Source: Nemertoderma westbladi (lineage: Eukaryota > Xenacoelomorpha > Nemertodermatida > Nemertodermatidae). Taken from it: a DNA stretch of 64,000 bases. A program made the position numbers and the translations under genes. How positions within the stretch are numbered: the first letter of the stretch is position 1; each line of letters starts with the position of its first letter. The stretch covers positions 42,327 through 106,326 of the forward strand of contig JAUCBJ010004179.1 of assembly GCA_032718475.1 (NCBI GenBank). Direction: 5' to 3'. Positions 22,872 through 33,175 of this stretch are shown here, piece after piece. Below the pieces are notes generated by a model. That model was not told the DNA's origin. It did not search any database and was given only the letters and a program-made list of their open reading frames with translations.

Positions 22872-23225
22872 TTAACTTCCCTTTCGAATGTCGGTATCTT
22901 CACTTTCTCTTGCTTTCAATATGTTATTAACGAACTCTTTTGTCTCCTCGCCTTGTTTCTTAAGATCCTCAGGCACCTCACCCTCTTTCATCCATATCCA
23001 CGATCCATCCTCGTTACCGTGTTTCTCTTTCAGTAGATCCAACATTCGCTTTCGTTTAAAGAATTTAACCCAGGTCGGACTGCAGTTCTCCGTTAGATCA
23101 GTTACATGGTCCTCGCATGGGTTCAACTCATCGGGTTTAGGCCACAGAATCTGGTTCTCGTTGAGACAGTTGTAGTAAAGGTCTCTCAGCTGGAAGCATT
23201 TCTCTCTCGCTTCCTTCAGGGACAT
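22872..23225 (-). CDS. COA6: cytochrome c oxidase assembly factor 6 (COA6) homologue
   Basis: A 117-residue intermembrane-space protein of mitochondria. COA6 acts with SCO1/SCO2 and COX2 in building the copper A site of cytochrome c oxidase. The sequence shows the twin-cysteine fold of the family: CX9C at Cys10-Cys20 and CX10C at Cys37-Cys48, the COA6 spacing. A conserved aromatic and basic stretch 'TWVKFFKRKR' (51-60) follows. It starts at the only ATG that keeps both motifs and has no cleavable targeting peptide, as expected for substrates of the MIA40 disulfide relay. The C-terminal tail (about 75-117) is acidic and lysine-rich and longer than in vertebrates. The gene is single-exon and lies antisense inside an intron of the multi-EGF gene. 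An ATTAAA variant polyadenylation signal (TTTAAT on the plus strand) is near 22831. Confidence 0.88.
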   Translation of the reverse strand: MSLKEAREKCFQLRDLYYNCLNENQILWPKPDELNPCEDHVTDLTENCSPTWVKFFKRKRMLDLLKEKHGNEDGSWIWMKEGEVPEDLKKQGEETKEFVNNILKARESEDTDIRKGS

Positions 23226-24101
23226 TTAGAACCTGTTGCGGTCAGTTAGTTAGATATAATTCGTTTATTGATAAAGGTTTTAGACGAGAGTTTACAAACT
23301 TAAAACTTTGTCAAAGTAAACAACTGTTAAACCAGTAAAAATATTTCTAAATAACAACAACTTGAATTGCTTATCCATACAGAATACAGTCTACAAGGAG
23401 AAGTAAGGCCTACCGGTATGTAAAATTAACTTTTTGATAATTAATTTTACTTTTAAATTAGCAATTTGGCCCGGGTAAACTTATCTTTATTTGTAATACA
23501 ATGTAAAACCAAAGCGATAGTTATTACAAACCCTGACTGATAACGGATTCGTGTCCTCAACTAGCGGAGGCCGGTTAATTCATTATTGCGCTTTAGAATA
23601 TAAAAAGGTTGATAAATTATTGAAAAAAATAAATAAATAAATGTTATTTTATTTTTTATAGAGTTGGTAAACAATAATAATTCAAATATGTACCCTAATC
23701 TCCATGGCAACAGGATTGTAAGCAAATTTAAATGCCGTGTTTTATCGGTTTCACTGACTGACCTCTTAATTAACATCAGAGAACTTCATTATCTTGAAAT
23801 ACAGGCGTTGGAAATTAGCACTCAGGTTGGCGGATCACAGGAATACGGTGTCAATCACCTTAATTATAACCAAAAATTTGGCTAATTATTTATAATTACC
23901 AGATATTAATTAGTAAATAAATGGGTTTTGTTTAACAAAGGAAATAAATTTATTGACTCTAATAGTGCTTAAAACTTAATTGCACAGTTAAAGAGTACAA
24001 TATGCACTGATTAATTGAATCCTCTACCCAAGGTAGTGTTGGACACCGATTATATTGAATCCCCACCTAAACCACTACGTAGATACTCGCTAGTAGACTC
24101 G
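23226..24101. other. spacer between COA6 and GARS1
   Basis: 876 bp with no convincing gene. It holds TTTATT at 23949-23954 (AATAAA on the minus strand), 148 bp beyond the GARS1 stop and a good candidate for its polyadenylation signal. The COA6 promoter must also lie here; no TATA box stands out. Confidence 0.6.
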
Positions 24102-26318
24102 CTATTTGGGCTCGTCTAGTCTGATATTCTCTTGGGCCTCGAACTTCGGGTACTTATTGAGGACATCGGACCAGCCCAGACGACCGACAGACAGCTGTTG
24201 GACCACCGTGGCGAGCTCGGACACCGGAACGCGGACCTGTTCCATGGAATCCCGTTCCCTCAGCGAGGCCGAATGGGGTTCCTTAACCGAGTCGAAATCC
24301 ACGGTGATTCCGTAGGGGATGGCGATCTCGTCGGTGCGAGCGTAGCGTCTCCCGATCCCAACGGAGGAGTCGTCCACCTTGTGCGACACATCGAGAGCCG
24401 CTAACGCGCGGGAAATCTCGTCTACTAACGGGCGGAAGGCCTCGTGATGAGACAACGGAAGCACCGAGCACTTATACGGAGCGAGCAGCGCCGGGAGACT
24501 GAAGTAACAACGTTGTTCGTCGTCTGGACGACAGCGGAAGTTGTGTTCTAGAATAGCGTAGATACACCGGCCGATACCGAAGGAGGGTTCAATAACGTTG
24601 GGGACTACCTCGTCGACGTGGATGGTCTTGGTGGTGCGGTCCACTCGGAACATATCGGGTAGGATATCGAATGAAACTCCCTCGATATCCAGCGAGTACT
24701 TACCGTCCACGGATATCGCGGATTCTAGCCCCGTGATATCGCATTCACTCATCAACGCCAGCGAGTTGATTATCCGTTTGGCGTCTTTCCTGTAGGTTTT
24801 CCCGATTGCGGGTTTATTCGGTAGGACTTCGATAACGTCGGTGCGACGCGGTTCTGGGAGTCGGACCTCGGCGACTAGACGCGTTCCAGTGGCGCGCGAG
24901 TGGCACCCGAGGTCGAAGGCGCTGCGGTCAGCGCACCCCACACACTCGACCCACCCGTAGCTGGTCAGCAACTCGGCGTCCCAGCAGTCGCACGCGTAGT
25001 GCGCCATCTCGTGGCCCATATGCTGTCGGAAGCGGATCCGTTCCGGGTCCACCCCCATCCGGACCAGGAACCCTTGTATCCGCGCCAGGAAGTAGCCCAG
25101 GGTCTCGTTGGCCACGGTGCCGTCGTGTACCGCGTCCCCAAAGCTCCGCACCCGCGCCGGTTCGCCCCCCATCTGGGCGTCCCGACTGTAGAACATCGCC
25201 TCGGTCTCGCGGGCTCTCTCGAACTTCGGGTGTTTCTTGTTCCCCGGGTCCACGAAATGTTCGATCTCGGCCATGGCGAACTCTCGAGCGCGAATCAACC
25301 CGGATCGCGGGGAGATCTCGTTGCGAAAGGCCGAGCCGATCTGCGCGGCCGCGAACGGAAGACGGCCCTGGTTGAACTCCAGCAGTCGCTTAAAGTTCAC
25401 GAAGATCCCTTGCGCGGTTTCTGGCCGTAGGAATCCTTGGATATATCCATCCGGACCGATGGACGTGGAGAACATCAGGTTGAACTCGATTGGCGGCCCC
25501 AAACGGTTGCCAGTTACCGGGCTAACCACCCCGAACTCTTCCAACTTATCGCCCAATTCGAGTTTACTGAAGTTATCCACCATCGTTAGACACTCGTTGT
25601 ATTCGGTTCGCTTCTCGGGGTGTTTGTCTAGCAGCCCCTCGACGTGCGCCTTCAGTAGATGGTCAGCCCGGAAGCATTCCCCAGTCTGGAGGTCCTTGAC
25701 CATGTAGTCGGCGAAGCGGTCCACATGCCCCGACGCACGCAGCACTTTCTCCGGTGTCAGCATCGCGCAATCCACCTCTAACATCCCCTCCTCGATTACG
25801 AAGTGGTTGCGCCAATGTTGCAGGAAGTTGGACTTCATAGCGCAGCCAACTGGCCCAAAATCGTAAAGGCCGGCCACTCCGCCATAAATAGAGAAGGATT
25901 GATCGTAAAAGAATCTTCGCTTCAGTAAATCCTCTAGTTTAACTCTGTCAAAAGGATCTTTAGATGAAGTCAACTTTAATTCCGCGTCCTCTAACTTTTT
26001 CTTTCTCGCTTTCAGTTCTAATACAGCTAATTGTATTTCGTTGGTGGGTTTTTTATCCGCTTTTAAACTCCTGACTAAATCGCCCTGCTCTTTCACTGCC
26101 GACCTCAGTGGGTCTAGTTCAACCATATCGCCAGACATCTTGTCAACAAATTGGTATCGAAACAATTGTTTCTTTTTGCTAAACTTTTCGGGGTGCGTGT
26201 TCTTTCTAACTACGGATGGTTTCCCAGTGGTGTCACTGTTGTATCGTTGGCTAATTAGAAATCGTGAGGAATTGGCGACAGAATAATTTAATAATTTGTA
26301 ATAAATACGAGATATCAT
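24102..26318 (-). CDS. GARS1: glycyl-tRNA synthetase, dual mitochondrial/cytosolic
   Basis: A class II aminoacyl-tRNA synthetase that charges tRNA-Gly; 738 residues from the ATG at 26318, the usual animal length. Residues 1-30 are basic with no acidic residue (MISRIYYKLLNY...), a typical mitochondrial presequence. A second in-frame ATG at 26138 (Met61) just before the WHEP tRNA-binding domain (about 68-117) would give the cytosolic form, as in other animals. The catalytic core follows: GPVGC (155-159), RPETAQGIF (298-306), motif 2 FRNEISPR (331-338) and motif 3 EPSFGIGR (577-584). The anticodon-binding domain begins at 'YKCSVLPLS'. All motifs are intact. GTG nine bases upstream could lengthen the frame but is not needed. 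The coding sequence is single-exon, whereas animal GARS1 genes usually have many introns. The conserved part is markedly GC-richer than the presequence and flanks. Confidence 0.97.
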   Translation of the reverse strand: MISRIYYKLLNYSVANSSRFLISQRYNSDTTGKPSVVRKNTHPEKFSKKKQLFRYQFVDKMSGDMVELDPLRSAVKEQGDLVRSLKADKKPTNEIQLAVLELKARKKKLEDAELKLTSSKDPFDRVKLEDLLKRRFFYDQSFSIYGGVAGLYDFGPVGCAMKSNFLQHWRNHFVIEEGMLEVDCAMLTPEKVLRASGHVDRFADYMVKDLQTGECFRADHLLKAHVEGLLDKHPEKRTEYNECLTMVDNFSKLELGDKLEEFGVVSPVTGNRLGPPIEFNLMFSTSIGPDGYIQGFLRPETAQGIFVNFKRLLEFNQGRLPFAAAQIGSAFRNEISPRSGLIRAREFAMAEIEHFVDPGNKKHPKFERARETEAMFYSRDAQMGGEPARVRSFGDAVHDGTVANETLGYFLARIQGFLVRMGVDPERIRFRQHMGHEMAHYACDCWDAELLTSYGWVECVGCADRSAFDLGCHSRATGTRLVAEVRLPEPRRTDVIEVLPNKPAIGKTYRKDAKRIINSLALMSECDITGLESAISVDGKYSLDIEGVSFDILPDMFRVDRTTKTIHVDEVVPNVIEPSFGIGRCIYAILEHNFRCRPDDEQRCYFSLPALLAPYKCSVLPLSHHEAFRPLVDEISRALAALDVSHKVDDSSVGIGRRYARTDEIAIPYGITVDFDSVKEPHSASLRERDSMEQVRVPVSELATVVQQLSVGRLGWSDVLNKYPKFEAQENIRLDEPK

Positions 26319-27602
26319 TAACTCCACTAGTATAATACTTTGGCAATAAACATGAGACTAATACTTCTGTACTTTTAGTTAAGCAATAAATAGTGGCAGA
26401 GTTAGATGTAGTGTGAGTGTAACAGCTGGAGAATGACCAACGGGACGGGACCGGGCATAATAATTGATGCATTGCGTGTCAAACTAAGCAAGATGAACGC
26501 TGAAGTACCTACCCATCTTTACCGGACACTCTGACGGACCACCTACATACTGAGGGTGGGGCGAGTCAGAACTCTTAGGGAAGGGTTATAATTATACTAG
26601 GGCCGTATCGTTTGGGTTAGAAGCCGTAATTGTGGGAAACTAATAATTATGCCTTGATTCACACTACAGTACACACACGTGAATTGTAGGGCGGCCCGGC
26701 CCGGGTATCGGATCGATAAGATTGTAGCTATTCGCTGTGGCTTAGCCTACAGTCCTGGATACGCGAAGCCCCGAGATCTACTTACACTGTATTGTATTGC
26801 GTAAACGGCGTGTAGGCCTCAAGTTAACCAATACCATTTAATCTTTGCAAATCTGTCTGTTTGTCGGTCAATCTGTCAGCCTGGCCAATATTCGAATGCA
26901 CCTGCCCTAAATATATATTAAACAACATATAATCAGTCACAATAGGACTAATATTAATTTCTTATTGATGGACTTTTGCCTTTGTTTATAATCATTACAC
27001 GTAACTGAACTTTATAACCTTAACCTCTGAGACATGGAGAGAAACATGATGCAAATCCCATCTCGGTGAATTAATGTAATTAAGGGAAAAGAAGAGATTA
27101 GTGGCACGTTATTTTAACCAACCAAAACAATAAATGAAAGTGTTTAGGGTAGGTTTAGTTTTATGTTTGGAGTAATCAGCTGTTATTGCGTTGATGTTTT
27201 AATTGCTCCCCCCTTTTAATTGCCAATGTTGATGGGTTGAGTAATTAAATTCATAAATTATTTTGATTATTCAGATAAATTAGTGTATTCGATAAAAAAA
27301 ATGCCAGAATTTTTTTGAGAAAAACATTTTGAGTTTGAGAGAAAACACTTCTATACGTATATAATTAAAACTATACTTTTCATACTTTTTCCAAATTTGA
27401 AATATTTCCCGTTATATGATGACATCTTGAAATTGCAATATTTGAAGCCGGGGTCTATATTAAACCAAACACAGATTACATATTTTACTTAAAATTCATA
27501 AGCTTTTCCTTTCTCTCACTCTTGACACTCTGGCACCATTCGTGTCGTGGTTATTCATTATTAATTATTACCACGATTTTTTATATAAATAATAACACAG
27601 GC
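26319..27602. other. spacer between GTF2H4 and GARS1
   Basis: 1.28 kb without a supported gene. It must contain the GARS1 promoter; a GC-rich patch with GGCCCGGCCCGGG near 26695 is the only compositional island. A stretch near 27170-27205 (GTAATCAGCTGTTATTGCG) recurs at about 5791-5810, so both are probably remnants of one dispersed repeat. Confidence 0.55.
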
Positions 27603-27746
27603 GTACGGTGGCTGAAAGCGGCCAAACAATATTAATTAAGCGTTTTTTTTTTAATTTCAACCCGGGTTGAAAATAATATCAACCCGGGTTGAAATTAAAA
27701 AAAAAACGCTTAATTAATATTGTTTGGCCGCTTTCAGCCACCGTAC
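27603..27746. repeat. near-perfect 144-bp hairpin (68-bp arms)
   Basis: The left arm 27603-27670 starts GTACGGTGGCTGAAAGCGG, includes ten T and ends AACCCGGGTTGA. The right arm 27679-27746 is its exact reverse complement, with only 8 bp between. Each arm also contains the palindrome AACCCGGGTT. AGGC flanks both sides (27599-27602 and 27747-27750), a possible short target duplication, so it is probably a miniature foldback or MITE-type element. It lies 140 bp downstream of the GTF2H4 stop, beyond its candidate polyadenylation signal. Confidence 0.95.
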
Positions 27747-27786
27747 AGGCGCATTAACTTGCGGGAGCTAGGTTTGATGCTAGCAT

Positions 27787-27792
27787 TTTATT
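27787..27792 (-). promoter_or_regulatory. polyadenylation signal of GTF2H4
   Basis: TTTATT on the plus strand is AATAAA on the minus strand, 95 bp beyond the GTF2H4 stop codon. Confidence 0.55.
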
Positions 27793-27887
27793 CTTCAAAT
27801 AAATTCTCAATTCTCAGCGTTCTATAACGTATTACTTATTTCATATGTAGGGCATAAGTCCAAGTTTATCGATTCCGGGTGTCAGCA

Positions 27888-29249
27888 TCAGCTGGAGTCC
27901 CGTTTGTGCTGTTTGTAATACCTTTTAACATCATCATGGCCTTTCTTCGTCACTACCATAACCCTTTTACTCTGATTGTCCATCAACAAGTGCCCTTGGG
28001 CTGAGGCGTAGTCACGAAGACTGTCAAAGTCCGCCTGGGAGAGAAACTGGCTGTACAAGACCCCTTCGCTGTAATCCAGTCTACTCGTCTCCATCTCCCA
28101 CAGTCGCAGTTGGTCTGTAATAGTCGGTGGTAGCACCGGTGATCTTTTCGTCATCTCTTTATGAGAATTGTTCGTTAGATAATCGATCAGTTGGTTGGTT
28201 GTAATCCCGTTTAGGAAAGCTTGTCGAGCACTGGCACGTGTCAAAATGCCCACAACCATATTGGGATATCTATAAAGTAGCTGACAAAATAAACTGATGA
28301 TGGCGATTTGTAACGGGCTGTCAGTGTATGCGTATATTCGATAGTTAGTTTCCACAATTATAAATCCAGTTCTTAGGTTATCAACTCTTTCCTTGGCGGA
28401 ATTTGTTAGATTAATAGCTAAGTTGGTGGGGAAATAGATTCCGGATTTGCGAGATTTCTGGTAAACCAGTCCGAATTCCCTGAAATTTTGGAGTAGAATA
28501 ATCTGACCTGAGCTGAGTCGATCGGTGGAGTAACTCTGCCCGATGACGCTGAAACTGAGAAGGAATAACAGCTGGAGTATTTGAACGATATCTGTTTTGC
28601 TCTGTGCCTGCACGAAGTCCAAATAGTAGAGAACAAACAACCAAACCTGTGTGGATCTGTCCGACAATAGGAATTGGAACCCAGTCTTGCTAAGGGAACC
28701 ATCAACCTTTAGTTTGCTGAATTTTATAATTTCCGGGACCTGCGATGGAATGCCTTTAGACGGAACCGATCCGACTAAGTATTGTAGGATGCCTTCCCAA
28801 CGTTCCTCGCTATATGAATCGAGGAACTCTGGAGTTTGCGTGGAACTGGCTTCGCAAGAAACAGAGCCTATTAGTCCGGGATTCCCACCCCCCAGGATCG
28901 AAACCTTTAGGTTTTTCTTGAATATACCGTTTAGCTTCCAAGAATGTAAACCAGTTGAATTCTCGCGGAAAATTTGTAAAACTTGCAACTTCCCTATAGC
29001 TTTTTGATGTGCATCGTCGTTGCCGGGCAACACCCAAGATGCGACCACTCGTTGAGCCACAGGGTTCTCCACAAATAACAGTCGCATGACGTAATGTTTA
29101 GCCAAACAGGAGAGCCCTCGGAAAACTGCCAGACAAGGTGCCGGTTGTGAATACAGTTCGTTAAACATATCTGGCGATAACGTTGTTAGGTAATTCTGTA
29201 AGTCTGAGGCTAAACTACTCAATGTGCTCCTGTTCATATCTTCCGCCAT
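27888..29249 (-). CDS. GTF2H4: TFIIH core subunit p52 (GTF2H4/Tfb2)
   Basis: 453 residues, close to the usual ~460. p52 is a core subunit of TFIIH, which opens promoter DNA for RNA polymerase II and opens damaged DNA in nucleotide excision repair. p52 anchors and stimulates the XPB helicase, and its C-terminus pairs with p8/TTDA. Family landmarks in order: 'PAPCLAVFRGLSCLAKHYVMR' region near the N-terminus, 'GFQFLLSDRSTQVWLF', 'LREFGLVYQ'-type helix (here FREFGLVYQKSRKSG), 'GFIIVETNYRIYAYTDSPLQIA', 'YRYPNMVVGILTR', 'SPVLPPTITDQLRLWE' and a C-terminal 'KRVMVVTKKGHDDVKRYYK'. The ATG at 29249 is chosen because it has a good context (ACAATGG) and matches the family N-terminus; upstream extension needs TTG. 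It is single-exon, unlike the many-exon vertebrate gene, and antisense within the EGF-gene intron. Confidence 0.97.
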   Translation of the reverse strand: MAEDMNRSTLSSLASDLQNYLTTLSPDMFNELYSQPAPCLAVFRGLSCLAKHYVMRLLFVENPVAQRVVASWVLPGNDDAHQKAIGKLQVLQIFRENSTGLHSWKLNGIFKKNLKVSILGGGNPGLIGSVSCEASSTQTPEFLDSYSEERWEGILQYLVGSVPSKGIPSQVPEIIKFSKLKVDGSLSKTGFQFLLSDRSTQVWLFVLYYLDFVQAQSKTDIVQILQLLFLLSFSVIGQSYSTDRLSSGQIILLQNFREFGLVYQKSRKSGIYFPTNLAINLTNSAKERVDNLRTGFIIVETNYRIYAYTDSPLQIAIISLFCQLLYRYPNMVVGILTRASARQAFLNGITTNQLIDYLTNNSHKEMTKRSPVLPPTITDQLRLWEMETSRLDYSEGVLYSQFLSQADFDSLRDYASAQGHLLMDNQSKRVMVVTKKGHDDVKRYYKQHKRDSS

Positions 29250-30029
29250 TGTCACACTCACAATCAAAATTTTCAAAATAAGCCTAATACCGTAATAGCA
29301 GCGTAGACTAATAATATACCGGTAATAAACAGCAACGGGCCAGTGGCAGTGGCAGACAGAGGTCTCACTTCAAGGCATACCTTAAATTGGGCGGAGACTG
29401 TTTGAGCGTTATATTACATATTATCTGCTTATAGGAGCTATCAGGCTATAGGCTGATAGGCTGTAGGCAGTAGTATAGGCCTATTTAATTCATTAATTAA
29501 ATAATATTTCAGATTATTCAGTGTCGTAATAGGCCTATATCGTGACGAAATACTGAAATATGTCAAAGGGTCAATCCATTCATACAACGCGAACGCAGCG
29601 AGGTACCGTACCTGGTGCTGGTACCATTCTGCCATTAGATTAAACAATATGCACAGCGCTGTCATTGTTATACTAAAATCACTGAAAATTTGATATAGAC
29701 TATCCAATCATGCCTATTTTATAACACCTCAAGGCTGCAAGGTCAGAAGGTTCAAGGTGCCTCATGCTGCACCTGCCTGCATGCACCTACACTCTGCAGT
29801 CAGTGTCAGACATTCTGACAGTGCCAAAAGTTACAAAACCAGGAATGTTACTTCTGTACTTTACTATAACATATAACAGTATAATAACGGTATGTATTAG
29901 TGTTGTATTTTAAATTTCCCTCCAACATACATGTTAATTTTTACCAATCATAGCTCATAGCACATTCCGTTGACTATCTAAAATACTACTCCTGTACTCT
30001 GACATAAATTACAATTCAATACTGTAATA
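29250..30029. other. region upstream of GTF2H4
   Basis: 780 bp that must hold the GTF2H4 promoter. No clear TATA box. TAGGCCTA occurs at about 29477 and 29530, and TAATA at 30025-30029 is the left target-site duplication of the retrotransposon. No gene is seen. Confidence 0.55.
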
Positions 30030-30263
30030 TGGTATGTCTGCACTATCGGAATATCCCCAATAATATGAATATCAATAGTATATAAGGCAGACACGTATAA
30101 TACTGTAATATAAAAGTGTAGTACAGCAGTACAGTGTAATATCAGTACAGCATAGCCAGATAGCAATAGGGAAAACCCTCCACCTATCTAGTGGTACCGG
30201 TATCTTAGGTACATAGTCCTATAAGGGGCGAGCCATGTATATTGTACATATCAGTACATATCA
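30030..30263 (-). repeat. 3' LTR of the gypsy element
   Basis: 234 bp, beginning TGGTATGTCTGC and ending CATATCA on the plus strand. Compared with the other LTR it has an extra ~8-bp ACTGTAAT-type insertion near 30101, two fewer CAG units near 30126 and one extra base near 30192; I found no substitution by eye. Confidence 0.95.
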
Positions 30264-30275
30264 ACTCCCCCTTTT
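30264..30275 (-). promoter_or_regulatory. polypurine tract
   Basis: AAAAGGGGGAGT on the minus strand, immediately before the 3' LTR. It would prime plus-strand DNA synthesis during reverse transcription. Confidence 0.85.
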
Positions 30276-30296
30276 AGATTTTTAATGTTTTTCAAT

Positions 30297-33175
30297 TTAA
30301 AATCTTGTTTCGTAAACCCGTTCATCGAATCGCACAATGGGTTTACGTGAGCGTGTACTGTGGCGTAGTAAATTGCTTTCAGTTTTTTCTGAGTGGTTAT
30401 TACTTGCTTCAGTTTCAACGTTTGTATCAGATATACTTTCAGTTTCGAAGTCACCGGTTTGCAAGTCGTTTCCAAGTTCTAGCGGCTCGTTGAATTGTCG
30501 TATGAAACGTCGGTTTCTCCGCATTGCGCGCCCAGATGGGAGTTTTATCCAATAGTCACGCGCTCCTTGCCGGCTGGTTATAATTCCGGTGCGGTCCCAA
30601 TGTCTGGTGCGGGCGTTTTGTAGGCGCACTTTGGTATCAACGGGCAATGGTTTTAGGTTTCGCGCAGTGCTATTATAGTGGTCTATCGCCTTCTTACGAA
30701 TAATGCTGTGTTTGTTGTCTGCTTCTTCAGCAGCATCGCGCCATTTAGGATCGTAAGTAGTATGGTGAGCTGGCACTCGTGACCGTAGATTGTGACCGAA
30801 CACAATCTCGTTGGGAGATCGGCCGTCGAAACGCGGGGTATTGCGTAATTCTAGAATAGCTTCCTGGAAGTTCTCGGAAGTAATATCCTGTGTGGGCAAC
30901 TTCGCTAGCATAGATTTTATTATGTTAACGTTACATTCCGCGTGGCCATTACTGGAAGGAAAATGGGGACTACTTGGTGCCCATTTTACTCCCCAGTGTT
31001 CTAGAAAATTTTTAAAATGTTTTGCGGCGAATTGTGGTCCGTTGTCTGTCCGCATGTGAGTTGGGACTCCGAAGTCGGCAAAGAAATGACGGACAACAGC
31101 GGCGACCTGCCGTGATGAGGGGTCGTTTCGCCATTGGGCTACTACAGGGTAGCCTGACAACATATCTGTATAAACTAAGTATTTGCGTCCAGCAGTAGTG
31201 AATAAATCCGCAGATACCCACTGAAATGGTCTAGATACCCACTGAAATGGTCTGTCTGGGGGAAGGTCCGTTATTAGTTTCTCCTTAGGTAGGCTGCGTT
31301 GGCGCTGTTGGCATTGCTCGCAGCCCCCAACGAGTTTGGCAATGTCCTTATTTATCCCGGGCCAAAAAACGACTTCGCGAGCTCGTTGTTTGGTACGTAC
31401 TATACCCTGATGTGGGGCGTGTAAACGTTTTAGAACGAGGTTTCGTTTTGATTTCGGGATGACTAATTGTACACCAAATAAAACCAGTCCATTTTCGACG
31501 GACATTTCGTGGATAATAGATTTACACTGTTGTGTCAGGCTGGACACAGTATTTTTATTTGTAGGTCCCTGAAGAATTTCACACACAAGGGATTGGTAGT
31601 CAGGGTCCACTAATGCTGCAGTCCGGATCTCTTCTATGACAGGGTCATCAGTAGAAGGGATATGGGGCGAGCCACACTGTAAGGTAGTATTTTGCATACT
31701 ATTTTGATGGGATTGTAATGCAGAGGAAATTGCAGCCAAAGTTGAGGTGTTATCCATCTCATCCTCGATTACATCCTCTGGATTATCAACTGGGGCACGG
31801 CTTAAACCGTCGGCAATGCGATTTTTCTCACCTTGCCGCCATTCTACATCAAATTGATAATTTGACTGCAATTCAGCTTTTATACGCTGTATTTTGTTAT
31901 TCTCAACTTGACCCAGTGTATGTTTGTTAAAAATAGAAACGAGTGGGCGGTGGTCAGTAATTACTTTAAAAGGTTCAATGCCAGCCAGATATATGCGGCA
32001 TTTCTCCAAACCAAACTTTATTGCAATGGTTTCGAGTTCTATAGTTGCATATCGACTTTCCGCACTCGTTAAAAATCGACTACCACACATGATTAATTTC
32101 CATTCATTTTGTTGTTTTTGCATTAAATTAAAACCCAGACCTTGTAACCGACTGGCGTCTGTTTCAAGGCGCGTTTCGGCCTGGAGTTCGAATGGGGCTA
32201 AGACAGGGGGACTCGTTAACGCGAGTTTAACCTCTTTAAATGCATTATCCTGCATGGTTGTCCAGGTGAAACTATTGCTAGTGCGCAATAATTCACGCAG
32301 AGGAATTGCGGCTGAGCTCACGGCTGAGGAGAAACATCCCAGCTGGTTGGTGAGACCCATGAAGCTTCTCAACTCTGTTATATTCGTGGGAGTAGGAAAG
32401 TCAACGATTGCGCGGATTTTCTCCGGATCGGCCTCTACTCCGGCGCTGGAAAGTATAAAACCAGCGAATTGGATGCATTGTTTGGAGAACTGAAACTTTT
32501 TGCGGTTCAGAGTTATTCCGTGGGTGCGACAACGCTCCAATATAGTGCGGACGTGATCGATGTGTTCTTCTAGGGATTCATCCTCTATGAGTATATCATC
32601 CACGAGTTTCTTAACGTTAGGTATACCGTCCAGAGCTAGGTCGCCACAGTAGTTATACGAGTCTCCAGTGGAAATGAATCCCATAGGGGCCCTGGCGTAT
32701 CGGTAGCGCCCCCGAGGCGTTAGGAACGTGGTAAGGTCGCGCGACTCCTCCGCCAGCTCCACCTGCCAATAACCCGATTTGGCGTCGAGTTTGGTGAACC
32801 AGCGAGCGTTTGGTGTGCGGTCCATCATAATATCGGATGGCGTACGCGCGTTATGAATTGTCCGTTTCACTTGGTTATTGAGTTTCGTCAAGTCGACGGT
32901 CATCCGAATTTCCTCTGGGTTGCCGGGTTTCGGGCATACGACAATCGGATGACACCAAGGAACAGCTCGATCCCCGACACGTTCGATTATTCCTTTTGTA
33001 AGCATATCCTCAATTTCAAGGCGCGCCTTTTCTCTGTAGGCGAGCGGAATATTCCGAGCAGCGTAGATGCAAAACGGGGTTGCGTCCTCCCTCAGTTCGA
33101 TTTTCGTCGGTGGGCCGTTCATCGTCCTCAACTCTGAAGGGATAGCGAAAACGTCGGAAAATTCTTCTATGAGTT
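30297..33175 (-). CDS. gypsy pol: reverse transcriptase, RNase H, integrase
   Basis: An open frame of about 950 codons. It has no good ATG near its 5' end and is in the -1 frame relative to gag-protease, so it is probably made by frameshifting at 33173-33179. Reverse transcriptase: FTKLDAKSGYWQ with the first catalytic Asp, and a catalytic box LVDD (near 32600) instead of the usual YVDD/FVDD. RNase H: 'LETDASRLQGLGF' and 'TDHRPLVSIF'. Integrase: an HHCC zinc finger ending CEQCQQRQ, then Asp in 'SADLF', Asp in 'RTDNGPQF' and Glu in 'GHAECN'. A 21-bp tandem duplication (31212-31232 and 31233-31253) repeats seven residues just before the first integrase Asp. The C-terminal region is basic, with 'RTGIITSRQGARDYWIKL' resembling the GPY/F module. 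Confidence 0.95.

Noticed and set aside
24106-25707. Plus-strand frames over GARS1
   Set aside because: Antisense shadows of a GC-rich conserved coding sequence.
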